A stretch of DNA of 64,000 nucleotides, taken from contig CAUYUJ010007213.1 of the NCBI GenBank assembly GCA_963575745.1, forward strand, positions 44,206 through 108,205, in the 5' to 3' direction. Source of the stretch: Prorocentrum cordatum. Taxonomy: Eukaryota; Sar; Dinophyceae; Prorocentrales; Prorocentraceae. The position numbers and the translations under genes are program-made. How positions within the stretch are numbered: position 1 is the first letter of the stretch; every line of letters begins with the position of its first letter. Shown one piece after another: positions 42,901 to 52,600 of this stretch. The notes below the pieces were generated by a model. That model saw only the letters and a program-made list of their open reading frames with translations, was not told the DNA's origin and made no database searches.

Positions 42901-44216
42901 GGCCCCAAGAGGCCAAACTCAGCGATCTCCTAGGAAGGAAAACGTATACATTTAGCATATACGGGTTTTCGCTTTTCACGGCGCTGACGACGGCCCAAGA
43001 GGCCCCCAAGACCGCCCCAAGACGGCCCAAGAGGCTCCCAACAGGCCCCCTAAACGGCCCAAGAGGGCGCAAAGACTGCCCAAGAGGCGCCCAAGACGGC
43101 CCAAGAGGGCCCCACGAGGGGGACCACGAACCGAAAAGTCTAGCCTATCGCCCCAAAACGCTCCCGGGAGGCCCCCACAGCTCCCCAAAAAGCCACAAGA
43201 AAACCCCTGAATAGGCGTCCCACGAGGCCATCACGAAGCCAAAATCATAGATTTGCTATAGATAAGCGTACATGATTGGCATACACGGCTTTTCGGCTTT
43301 CACGGCGTTGAAGACGGACCAAGAGGCCCCCAAGACCGCCCCAAGAGGCTCCCAAGAGGCCCCCTAAAATGCCCAAGAGGGCGCAAAAACTGCCCAAGAG
43401 GCGCCCAAGACGGCCCAAAAGGGCCCCAAGACGGCCCCAAGAGGGGGACCACGAACCCGACAGTTTAGCCTTTCGCCCCAAGACGCTCCCAGGAGGCCCC
43501 CACAGACCCCCAAGAAACCCCAAGAGGCCCCCAAGAGGCCCCCAAGAGGCCACCAGGAGGGCCCGAACAGGGCCCCAATAGGACTCCCACGAAGGCCCAG
43601 AGACGCCAAGAGCAATCGGTAATGCAAAAAGCTCTTCACACCAAGGCTCCCAAGAGCGAACGATGACGTAAACAAGCTGATAGGACCAAGGCTCCCTGAA
43701 GAGAGCGGTGACGTAACAAGTTCCTGACACCAAGGCCCAGCCAAGGCTCAGGAACGGGCGACAACGCAACCATCTCTGAACCCCAAGGCTCCCAAGAGCG
43801 AGGGGTGACGTAACCAGCTCTCAACGCCAAGGCTCCCGGTACGAACGGTGGTGTGAGTAATTTCGGTCTCTGTTGCTGCAGCGCTCTTTCCGTTTCCGTG
43901 CCGGGCCAGGTGACGGAAAGAGGGAGGTACGAGCGATGACGTTGCGTGTTGGGCGAAGCCCCTTAAGGGAGGGTTCCAGGGGGGGGGCGTAGCGCGAACG
44001 GATGAGTTCTAATGGCCGTTTTGGGGAGGGGTCCCTCGGGTTTTTGCATGTTTTTAAATTTGTTCTTCTTTTCCGTCCCAGAAGAGCCCAAGACCGCCCA
44101 AGACGGCCCAAGAGGCCCCCAAGAGGCCCAAAAGAGGCGCCTCAGGGGCGTCCCTAGAGGGACCCAAGAAGCCACAACCATAGATTTTCCAAAAAGGAAA
44201 TTACGCTACCGAGGAA
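39990..44216 (+). repeat. Higher-order X-Y-Z array, first part
   Basis: Four module sets start at hairpins near 39998, 41351, 42617 and 43884, about 1.26-1.36 kb apart. X: GCTCTTTCCGTT, an 18-base loop with GTGCCGGGCC, AACGGAAAGAGC, GAGGTACGAG, CGATGACG, then GGCGAAGCCCCTTAAGGGGG. Y: CCAAGACGGCCCAAGAGGCC units, then GGGGGACCACGAACC, AAAGTCTAGCC, TTTCGCCCCAA, GATTT, and TTTAGCATACACGGCTTTTC. Z: 44-45-base units CCAAGGCTCCCAAGAGCGAA with TGACGTAA. The whole is stop-poor because of composition, not coding. Confidence 0.85.
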
Positions 44217-44226
44217 CCCCACATAC

Positions 44227-44890
44227 TTAATTTAAATCTTATGCGTTTGCTTATGTGTATATGTATATATATGCACAATCCTGCGTTATGAGCCCTCGTC
44301 GCGAATGTTCCCTATGGGTCATCCAACGCCAAATTGCTTGACCCTCCTCCCTCTTCCCAGCCTTCTATCCTCCATCGAGGACAGATTCGAGGTGGTCACC
44401 GAGGGCCGTTTCCTGGGGCGGCCAAAAGCAATGAGGTAATGCAAGACGATCTGCCACATCGCGCCTCGTCAGGGGGCCCACTGTGGAAGCCAGTGCCAAT
44501 CAAACCCCTTGCGCAATCGTTCTAGGGAGCCTCTAGAGCGATCCTTTTCTCCCTCCCTTCATGTTGCATTATCCCGCACCCCTGCCTCCCCTTCTCACAT
44601 GGGCGGGCGTACTTTTCTTAGCTTTGTCTCACGCAGTCTCCGCGTGTCCCCGCGTCTCTTCGACGGAGAGTCTCTGAGGCGCGCGCGCAAAGGAGTTGCA
44701 AACCAGACATAATCCACCTGCACGCAGTCTGCGAGTGACCTTCGATGAAAAATCTCTGGGCTGCGGTTGGCACGTGGACAACATATGGGCGGGCGATTAG
44801 AAAACGTCAAACAGCGGCGCAGGCCGCGCGAATTCGACGCGGCTGGACAGCGCTGCCTTTGTCGGAAAGACTCCGGCGCCCGTGCACTCC
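44227..44890. other. No gene recognised
   Basis: Opens with an AT-rich TATGTGTATATGTATATATA patch (44252-44275), then unremarkable sequence downstream of the helicase fragment's stop codon. No polyadenylation signal or A tail is visible. Confidence 0.4.
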
Positions 44891-44897
44891 AACGACC

Positions 44898-45474
44898 TCA
44901 CGCCGCCAGCAAGATCCATTGGCGTTCCAGAGCGAGGGCCTCGATCTCCCGCGTCTCCGTAGCCATGCGCTCATCAAACTTCTGGAAAGCTTTGAGCACG
45001 GACGGAGGTGGGCCCTTCTGCAAGACCTCCCGTGGCGGTGGCCGAAGCAAGAGCATGTCTTCCATGCGAGTGGCTCTGCTGAGCATCACGTACAGGTGCA
45101 GCCACCAGGTCTCCTCTCTTTCCTCCGGTCTGCCGATGCTCTTGTCCTGGCAATCGATGGTCACCCCGGTGCGGATCGTCTGGCCCTGTGACGCGGTGGA
45201 TGTCAGGAAGCGCCCGTGCGTGAGCGCGGACCCATACCTTTTGTCCCAGTGCGTTTTGTTGGCGCTTGTCCACTTGAAGTTCGCCTCCATGAGCGGGAAG
45301 CAGAACGGGCCATTCGCCTTCTCTTTGTCGATTCCGAAAGAGTTGGTGAGGGCGGCGACCACGTCCGGGCTCTGCTTCTCAAACTTGTGCACCTGCATCC
45401 AGATTCCGGCAGGCAGAAAGCGCGGGCGGAAGATCTCCCCTGGCGCGCACGCGGCTTGAGCCGCGATGTTTACG
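44898..45474 (-). pseudogene. PIF1-like helicase, C-terminal fragment
   Basis: Minus strand, open from about 45474 to the TGA at 44898-44900 (first Met 45398, giving 166 residues). FGIDKEKANGPFCFPLMEAN, FKWTSANKTHWDKRYGSA, then LTSTASQGQTIRTGVTIDC (motif V; KSQGQT in typical PIF1) and WWLHLYVMLSRATRMEDMLL (motif VI, Y-V-x-LSR). A K-x-F-x-x-RM-A-type tail follows. PIF1 helicases unwind DNA 5' to 3' using ATP. The Walker A and B half (motifs I-III) is missing: upstream the frame closes at a TGA beside the spliced-leader relic. The fragment is therefore a 5'-truncated copy, probably non-functional, unless it is an exon of a gene outside the segment. Confidence 0.7.
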
Positions 45475-45475
45475 G
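45455..45475 (-). other. Degenerate spliced-leader relic
   Basis: On the minus strand 21 bases begin CCGTA and end GGCTCAAG. Aligned without gaps to the 21-base dinoflagellate spliced-leader core, 16 positions agree, including all eight at the 3' end and the first five. It lies immediately 5' of the helicase coding fragment and in the same orientation, as expected for a reverse-transcribed, trans-spliced mRNA put back into the genome. Confidence 0.5.
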
Positions 45476-45524
45476 ATCAGGGTGAGACGCAAGCTCTCAC
45501 GCGCAATGCGGTGGATACTCACTG

Positions 45525-47442
45525 CACCAAGAGATCACCCCCTGCGCTGGCCCTATAGTCCCGGGAGGGTGCCACGCCTGCTAAGCTTTGAGACGGTGTC
45601 GTGGGTGGCGGCCACGCTCAGAGAACCCTGTGGTGTCGAGAAAGTGCCACGGCTGCAAAGCTTTGCGCCAGTGTCGTGGATAGCGGCCGAGCTGAGAGAC
45701 CACCCCCTGCCCACCCCCTTTGGTGTCGAGAAAGTGCCACGCCTGCTAGGCTTTGCGCCAGTGTCGTGGATGGCGGCCGAGCTGAGAGACCACCCCCTGC
45801 GCACCCCCTGTGGTGTCGCGAAAGTGCCACGCCTGCTAGGTTTTGCGACAGTGTCGTGGATAGCGGCCGAGCTGAGAGACCACCCCCTGCGCACCCCCTG
45901 TGGTGTCGAGAAAGTGCCACGCCTGCTAGGCTTTGCGCCAGTGTCGTGGATAGCGGCCGAGCTGAGAGACCACCCCCTGCGCACCCCCTGTGGTGTCGAG
46001 AAAGTGCCACGCCTGCTAGGTTTGCGCCAGTGTCGTGGATAGCGGCCGAGCTGAGAGACCACCCCCTGCGCACCCCGTGTGGTGTCGAGAAAGTGCCACG
46101 CCTGCTAGGCTTTGCGCCAGTGTCGTGGATAGCGGCCGAGCTGAGAGACCACCCCCTGCGCACCCCCTGTGGTGTCGAGAAAGTGCCACGCCTGCTAGCC
46201 TTTGCGCCAGTGTCGTGGATAGCGGCCGAGCTGAGAGACCACCCCCTGCGCACCCCCTGTGGTGTCGAGAAAGTGCCACGCCTGCTAGGCTTTGCGCCAG
46301 TGTCGTGGATAGCGGCCGAGCTGAGAGACCACCCCCTGCGCACCCCCTGTGGTGTCGAGAAAGTGCCACGCCTGCTAGCCTTTGCGCCAGTGTCGTGGAT
46401 AGCGGCCGAGCTGAGAGACCACCCCCTGCGCACCCCTGTGGTGTCGAGAAAGTGCCACGCCTACTAGGCTTTGCGACAGTGTCGTGGATAGCGACCGAGC
46501 TGAGAGACCACCCCCTGCGCACCCCCTGTGGTGTCGAGAAAGTGCCACGCTTGCTAGGCTTTGCGCCAGTGTCGTGGATAGCGGCCGAGCTGAGAGACCA
46601 CCCCCTGCGCACCCCCTGTGGTGTCGAGAAAGTGCCACGCCTGCTAGCCTTTGCGCCAGTGTCGTGGATAGCGGCCGAGCTGAGAGACCACCCCCTGCCC
46701 ACCCCCTGTGGTGTCGAGAAAGTGCCCGCCTGCTAGGCTTTGCGCCAGTGTCGTGGATAGCGGCCGAGCTGAGAGACCACCCCTGCCACCCCCTGTGGTG
46801 TCGAGAAAGTGCCACGCCTGCTAGGCTTTGCGCCAGTGTCGTGGATAGCGGCCGAGCTGAGAGACCACCCCCTGCGCACCCCCTGTGGTGTCGAGAAAGT
46901 GCCACGCCTGCTAGGCTTTGCGCCAGTGTCGTGGATAGCGGCCGAGCTGAGAGACCACCCCCTGCGCACCCCCTGTGGTGTCGAGAAAGTGCCACGCCTG
47001 CTAGCCTTTGCGCCAGTGTCGTGGATAGCGGCCGAGCTGAGAGACCACCCCCTGCGCACCCCCTGTGGTGTCGAGAAAGTGCCACGCCTGCTAGGCTTTG
47101 CGCCAGTGTCGTGGATAGCGGCCGAGCTGAGAGACCACCCCCTGCCCACCCCCTTTGGTGTCGAGAGAGTGCCACGCCTGCTAGGCTTTGCGCCAGTGTC
47201 GTGGATAGGGACCGCGGTGAGAGACCACCCCCTGCGCACCCCCTGTGGTGTCGAGAAAGTGCCACGCCTGCTAGGCTTTGCGCCAGTGTCGTGGATAGCG
47301 GCCGAGCTGAGAGACCACCCCCTGCCCACCCCCTTTGGTGTCGAGAGAGTGCCACGCCTGCTAGGCTTTGCGCCAGTGTCGTGGATAGCGGCCGAGCTGA
47401 GAGACCAACCCCTGCGCACCCCCTGTGGTGTCGAGAAAGTGC
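45525..47442. repeat. 90-bp satellite, about 21 copies
   Basis: Unit words: TGCTAGGCTTTGCGCCAGTG, TCGTGGATAGCGGCCGAGCT, GAGAGACCACCCCCTGCGCA, CCCCCTGTGGTGTCGAGAAA, GTGCCACGCC. Copies are nearly identical in the middle and more diverged at the left end (45525-45720). A one-base deletion (46020) and a few short deletions (46430, 46725, 46782-46792) shift frames. Because 90 is divisible by three, several frames on both strands stay open; none shows a protein family. Confidence 0.95.
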
Positions 47443-47580
47443 CACGAGCTGTGCTGTGCTGTGCTGAGCTGAGCCGTGCTGGGCTGTGCTGAGCTGTGCT
47501 GAGCTGAGCCGAGCTGTGCTGTGCTGAGCTGAGCTGAGCTGTGCTGAGGTGAGTTGAGCTGAGCTGAGCAGTGCTGTGAC
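47443..47580. repeat. Degenerate GAGCT/GTGCT pentamer array
   Basis: GCTGTGCTGAGCTGAGC units over about 135 bases, directly after the satellite. A GT run follows at 47599-47618. Confidence 0.9.
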
Positions 47581-47716
47581 GAGGGGGGGAAGAGTGAAGT
47601 GTGTGTGTGTGTGTGTGTGAGTGAGGGGAGGAAGAAAGAGAGAGGAGGGGAGGTGTGAGGAGACGCGGGTGCGGCGCAGCAGGGAAGAAAACCAGAACCC
47701 CACGAAGCATGTGGGG

Positions 47717-49012
47717 ACAAACGTATATTCTTAGCATGCACGGCTTTTCGACTCTCACTGCGTTGGCGACGGCCCAAGAGGCCCCCAAGACCGCCCCAAG
47801 AAGGCCCAAGAGGCTCCCAAGAGGCCCCCAAAACGGCCCAAGAGGGCCCCAAGACGGCCCAAGAGGGCCCCAGGACGGCCCCGAGGGGGGGACCACGAAC
47901 CGAAAAGTCTAGCCTTTCGCCCCAAGACGCTCCCGTGAGGTCCCCACAGCCCCCCAAGAAGCCCCAAGAGGCGTCCCACGAGGCCACCAGGAGGCCAAAA
48001 TCATAGATTTCCTATATGATAACTTACATCTTTAGCATACACGGCTTTTCGCCTTTCACGGCGCTGACGACGGCCCAAGAGGCCCCCAAGACCGCCCCAA
48101 AACGGCCCAAGACTCTCCCAAGATGCCCCCAAAACGGCCCAATAGGGCCCCCAGACGGCCCAAGAGGCGCCCAAGACGGCCCAAGAGGGCCCCAAGACGG
48201 CCCCAAGAGGGGGACCACGAACCCGACAGTCTAGCCTTTCGCCCAAAGACGCTCCCGGAGGCCCCCACAGACCCCCAAGAAGCCCCAAGAGGCCCCCGAG
48301 AGGCTCCAAAGAGGCCACCAGGAGGGCCCCAAAAGGGCCCCAATAGGACTCCCACGACGGCCCAGAGACGCCAAGAGAGATCGGTAACGCAAAAAGCTCT
48401 TCGCGCCAAGGCTCCCGAGAGAGAACGGTGACGTAAATAAGCTGATAAGATCCAGGCTCCCAGCAGAGAGCGGTGACGTAACAAGTTTCTGATACCAAGG
48501 CCCAGCCAAGGCTCAGGAACGGGCGGCAACGCAACCATCTCTGAACCCCAAGGCTCCCAAGAGCGAGGGGTGACGTAACCAGCTCTCAACGCCAAGGCTC
48601 CGGGTACGAACGGTGGTGTGAATCATTTCGGTTTCTGTTGCTGCAGCGCTCTTTCCGTTTCTGTGCCGGGCCAGGTGACAGAAAGAGCGAGGTACGAGTG
48701 AGTTCCGTGGAATTGGGGCGAAGCCCTTCTTGGGGGGGTTGCAGGGGGGGGGGGGGGGCGAGGCCTGGACGTATTGGTCTAATGGCCCTCCCGGGGCGTT
48801 TTGGAGGCCTCTTGGGCGCTTCTTGGGCCGTCTTAGGCGCCCAAGACAGTCCAAGAAGTGCCCAAGACGGCCCAAGATGCCTCCAAGACGGCCCAAGAGC
48901 GCTCCAAGAGAGCCCAAGACCGCCCAAGACGGCCCAAGAGGCCCCGAAGAGGCCCCCAAGAGGTGCCCAAGGGGCGTCCCAAGAGGGCCCCAAGAGGCCA
49001 AAATCATTGATT
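47717..49012 (+). repeat. Higher-order X-Y-Z array, second part
   Basis: Resumes in the middle of a unit at 47717. Two Y blocks, one Z block (48370-48610) and one X hairpin (48646-48687, with a T/A change in the stem) precede a Y block that ends at GCCAAAATCATTGATT, where the 622-base element is inserted. Confidence 0.82.
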
Positions 49013-49634
49013 CCCTACCTAGGCTCTGCCTAGACGGGTTCTTACTCGGTTAGCTTGAGGGGCCGGGCAGTGTAACCCGCCCCGGGCGGTTCCCCTGGTC
49101 CCCTGGGAGCGGTTCCCCCAGTCCCCTGGGAGCTTTAGCTTTAGCTTTAACTTTAGCTTTAGCTTTAGCTTAGCTTCAGCTTAGCTTTCACTTAGCTTTC
49201 GCTTAGCTTTAGTCTAGCTTTAGCTTAGCTTTAGCTTAGCTTTAGCTTAGCGTTAGCTTAGATTTAGCTTAGCTTTAGCTTAGTTTTAGCTTAGCTTTAG
49301 CTTAGTTGTAGCGTAGATTTAGCTTAGCTTTAGCTTAGCTGTACCTCAGCTTTAGCTTAGCTTTAGCTTAGCTTTAGCTTAGATTTAGCTTAGTGTTAGC
49401 CTAGCTTTAGCTTAGATGTAGCTTAGTTGTAGCTTAGATTTAGCTTAGCTTTAGCTTAGCTGTACATTAGCTTTAGCATAGCTTTAGCTTAGCTTCAGCT
49501 TAGCTTTCGCTTAGCGTCAGCTTAGCTTCAGCTTAGCTTTAGCTTAGCGTTAGCTTAGCTTTAGCTTAGCTTTAGCTTAGCTTTACTGTTACTACTAATG
49601 CTGCTTTCCTAGGGGTTCCAACTCCTAGGTAGGG
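49013..49634. mobile_element. Small inverted-repeat element filled with a minisatellite
   Basis: Perfect 11-base terminal inverted repeats, CCCTACCTAGG at 49013-49023 and CCTAGGTAGGG at 49624-49634. Inner CCTAGGGG and GCCTAG words extend the symmetry. The interior (49132-49589) is about 40 copies of TTTAGCTTAGC with one- and two-base variants. It interrupts the X-Y-Z unit between CAAAATCATTGATT and the expected GGCAAACGTGCATTTTGAAC, although about 20 bases of array-like sequence after 49634 (TCGCACTGGGATTATTTTC) are also new. No transposase. No clear target duplication. Confidence 0.65.
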
Positions 49635-52600
49635 TCGCACTGGGATTATTTTCTTAAGGCAAACGTGCATTTTGAACATACGCGATTTTCGGCCTCCACG
49701 GCGTCGACGACGGCCCAAGAGGCCCCCAAGACCGCCCCAGGACGGTCCAAGAGGCTCCCAAGAGACCCCGCAAACGGCCCGAGAAGGCCCCAAGACGGCC
49801 CAAGAGGCGCCCAAGACGGCCCAAGAGGGCCCCAAGACGGCCCCAAGAGGGGGACCACGAACCGAAAAGTCTAGCCTTTCGCCCCAAGAAGCTCCCAGGA
49901 GGCCCCAAGAGGCCACCAAGAGGCCTCCCAAGAGGCCCCAGGAGGCCAAAATCATTGATTTCCCATCGGAAAACATACATGTTTAGCATATGCGGCTTTT
50001 CGGCTTTCACGACGTTGACGACGGCCCAAGAGGCCCCCAAGACCGCCCCAGGATGGCCCAAGAGGCTCCCAAGAGGCCCCCAAAACGGCCCAAGAGGGTC
50101 CCAAGACGGCCCCAGAGGCGCCCAAGACGGCTCAAGAGGGCGCCAAGACGGCCCCAAGAGGGGGACCACGAACCGAAAAGTCGAGCCTTTCGCCCCAAGA
50201 CGCTCCCAGGAGGCTCCAAGAGCCCCCAAGAAGCCCCAAGAGGCCCCCAAGAGGCGTCCCAAGAGGCAACCAGGAGGCCAAAATCAGTGATTTTTCCAAA
50301 AGGGAAACGTACATGTTTAGCATACACGGCTTTTCGGCTTTCACGGCTTTGAAGACGGTCCAAGAGGCCCCCAAGACCGCCCCAAGACGGCCCAAGAGGC
50401 TCCCAAGAGGCCCCCAAAACGGCCCAAGAGGGCGCCAAGACGGCCCAAGAGGCGCCCAAGACTGCCCAAGAGGGCCCCAAGACGGCCCCAAGAGGGGGAC
50501 CACGAACCGAAGAGTCGAGCCTTTCGCCCCAAGAAGCTCCCAGGAGGCCCCCAGAGCCCCCCAAAAAGCCCCAAGAGGCCCCCAAGTGGCCCCCAAAACG
50601 GCCCGACAAGGGCCCCAATACTCCCAAGAAGGCCCAGAGACTCCAAATAGAGAGCTATCGGTAACGCAAAAAGCTCTTCACACCAAGGCTCCCAAGAGCG
50701 AACGGTGACGTAAACAAGCTGATAAGACCAAGGCTCCCAGCAGAGAGCGGTGACGTAACAAGTTCCTGACACCAAGGCCCAGCCAAGGCTCAGGAACGGG
50801 CGGCAACGCAACAATCTCTGAACACCACGGCTCCCAAGAGCGAGGGTTGACGTAACAAGCTCTCAACGCCAAGGCTCCCAATACGAACGGTGGTGTGAAT
50901 AATTTCGGTTTCTGTTTCTGAAGCGCTCTTTCCGTTTCCGTGCCGGGCCAGGTAACGGAAAGAGCGAGGTACGAGTGATGACGTTCTGGTGTGGGCGAAG
51001 CCCTAAAGGGAAGGGTTCCAGGGGAGGGGGTAGCGTGCGCATTTGCGTGTTAATGGCCGGCTTCGGGTTTTCCCTTGGGTTTTTGCATGTTTTTCAGGTT
51101 CCCCCCCCAAGACGGCCCAAGAGCACTCCAAGAGAGCCCACGACCGCCCAAGACGGCCCAAGAGGCCCCCAAGAGGTCCCCAAGAGGCGCCCAAGGGGCG
51201 TTCCAAGAGGGCCCCAAGAGGCCGAAATCATCAATTTTCCAAAAAAAGGACAGCGTACATTTTTAGCATATGCGCTTTGTCGGCTTTCACGGCGTTGACG
51301 ACGGCCCAAGAGGCCCCCAAGACCGCCCCAAGACGGCCCAAGAGGCTCCCAAGAGGCCCCCAAAACGGCCCAAGAGAGCCCCAAGACGGCCCAAGAGGCG
51401 CTCAAGACGGCCCAAGAGGGCGCCAAGACGGCCCCAAGAGGGGGACCACGAACCGAAAAGTCTAGCCTTTCGCCCCAAGAAGCTCCCAGGAGGCCCCCAG
51501 AGCCCCCCAAAAAGCCCCAAGAGGCCCCCAAGAGGCGTCCCAAGAGGCCACCGGTAGGCGCCTATGGGACAAGGTACATTTTTAGCATACAAGGCTTTTC
51601 GGCTTTCACTGCGTTGAAGACGCTCCAAGAGGCCCCCAAGACCGCCCCAAGACGGCCCAAGATGCTCCCAAGAGGGCGCCAAGACGGCCCAAGAGGGCGC
51701 CAAGACGACCCAAGAGGCGCCCAAGATTGCCCAAGAGGGCCCCAAGACGGCCCCGAGAGGGGGACCACGAACCGAAAAGTCTAGCCTTTCGCCCCAAGAA
51801 GCTCCCAGGAGGCCCCCAGAGCCCCCCAAGAAACCCCAAGAGGCCCCCAAGAGGTTCCCACGAGGCCTCCAAAAGGGCCCGACAAGGGCCCCAATAGGAC
51901 TCCCAAGAAGGCCCAGAGACTCCAAATAGAGAGCGATCGGTAACGCAAAAAGCTCTTCACACCAAGGCTCCCAAGAGCGAACGGTGACGTAAACAAGCTG
52001 ATAAGACCAAGGCTCCCAGCAGAGAGCGGTGACGTAACAAGTTCCTGACACCAAGGCCCGGCCAAGGCTCAGGAACGGGCGGCAACGCAACAATCTCTGA
52101 ACACCAAGGCTCCCAAGAGCGGGGGGTGACGTAACAAGCTCTCAACGCCAAGGCTCCCAATACGAACGGTGGTGTGAGTAATTTCGGTTTCTGTTTCTGA
52201 AGCGCTCTTTCCGTTTCTGTGCCGGGCCAGGCAACGGAAAGAGCGAGGTACGAGTGATGACGTTCTGGTGTGGGCGAAGCCCTAAAGGGAGGGGTTCCAG
52301 GGGAGGGGGGTAGGGTGCACAACTGCGGTCTAATTGCCGTTATCGGGTTTTTCCTAGGGTTTTTGTATGTTTTTTGGGTTCTCCCCTTTTCAATCCCAGA
52401 AGGGCCCCAGACGACCCAAGAGGCCCCAAAGATCGGCCCAAGAGGCTTCCGAGACGCCCCGAGAGGCGCTCCAAGAGGCTCCCAAGAGGCCCCCAAAACG
52501 GCCCAAGAGGGCGCCAAGACGGCCCAAGAGGCGCCCAAGACGGCCCAAGAGGGCGCCAAGACGGCCCCGAGAGGGGGACCACGAACCGAAAAGTCTAGCC

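Larger units (their letters stand above)
44217..47716. mobile_element. 3.5-kb insertion in the X-Y-Z array, nature unknown
   Basis: The array unit breaks after TTTTCCAAAAAGGAAA (44183-44200) and resumes at ACAAACGTATATTCTTAGCA (47717 on), which are neighbouring parts of one unit elsewhere (for example 50285-50320). The inserted segment starts near CCCCACATAC (44217-44226) and ends near GCATGTGGGG (47707-47716), an inverted repeat with nine of ten matches. It carries a PIF1-helicase fragment, a spliced-leader relic and a 90-base satellite. Ends are too short to assign a transposon class; it could also be a segmental duplication. Confidence 0.5.

Noticed and set aside
45601-47703. Long frames through the 90-bp satellite as a repeat protein
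   Set aside because: Several frames on both strands stay open because the unit is 90 bases; deletions shift phase between units; no family resemblance.
44217-47716. Helitron carrying the PIF1-like helicase
   Set aside because: No Rep domain, no CTRR end with hairpin and no A/T insertion site could be identified; the helicase fragment looks retroposed instead.
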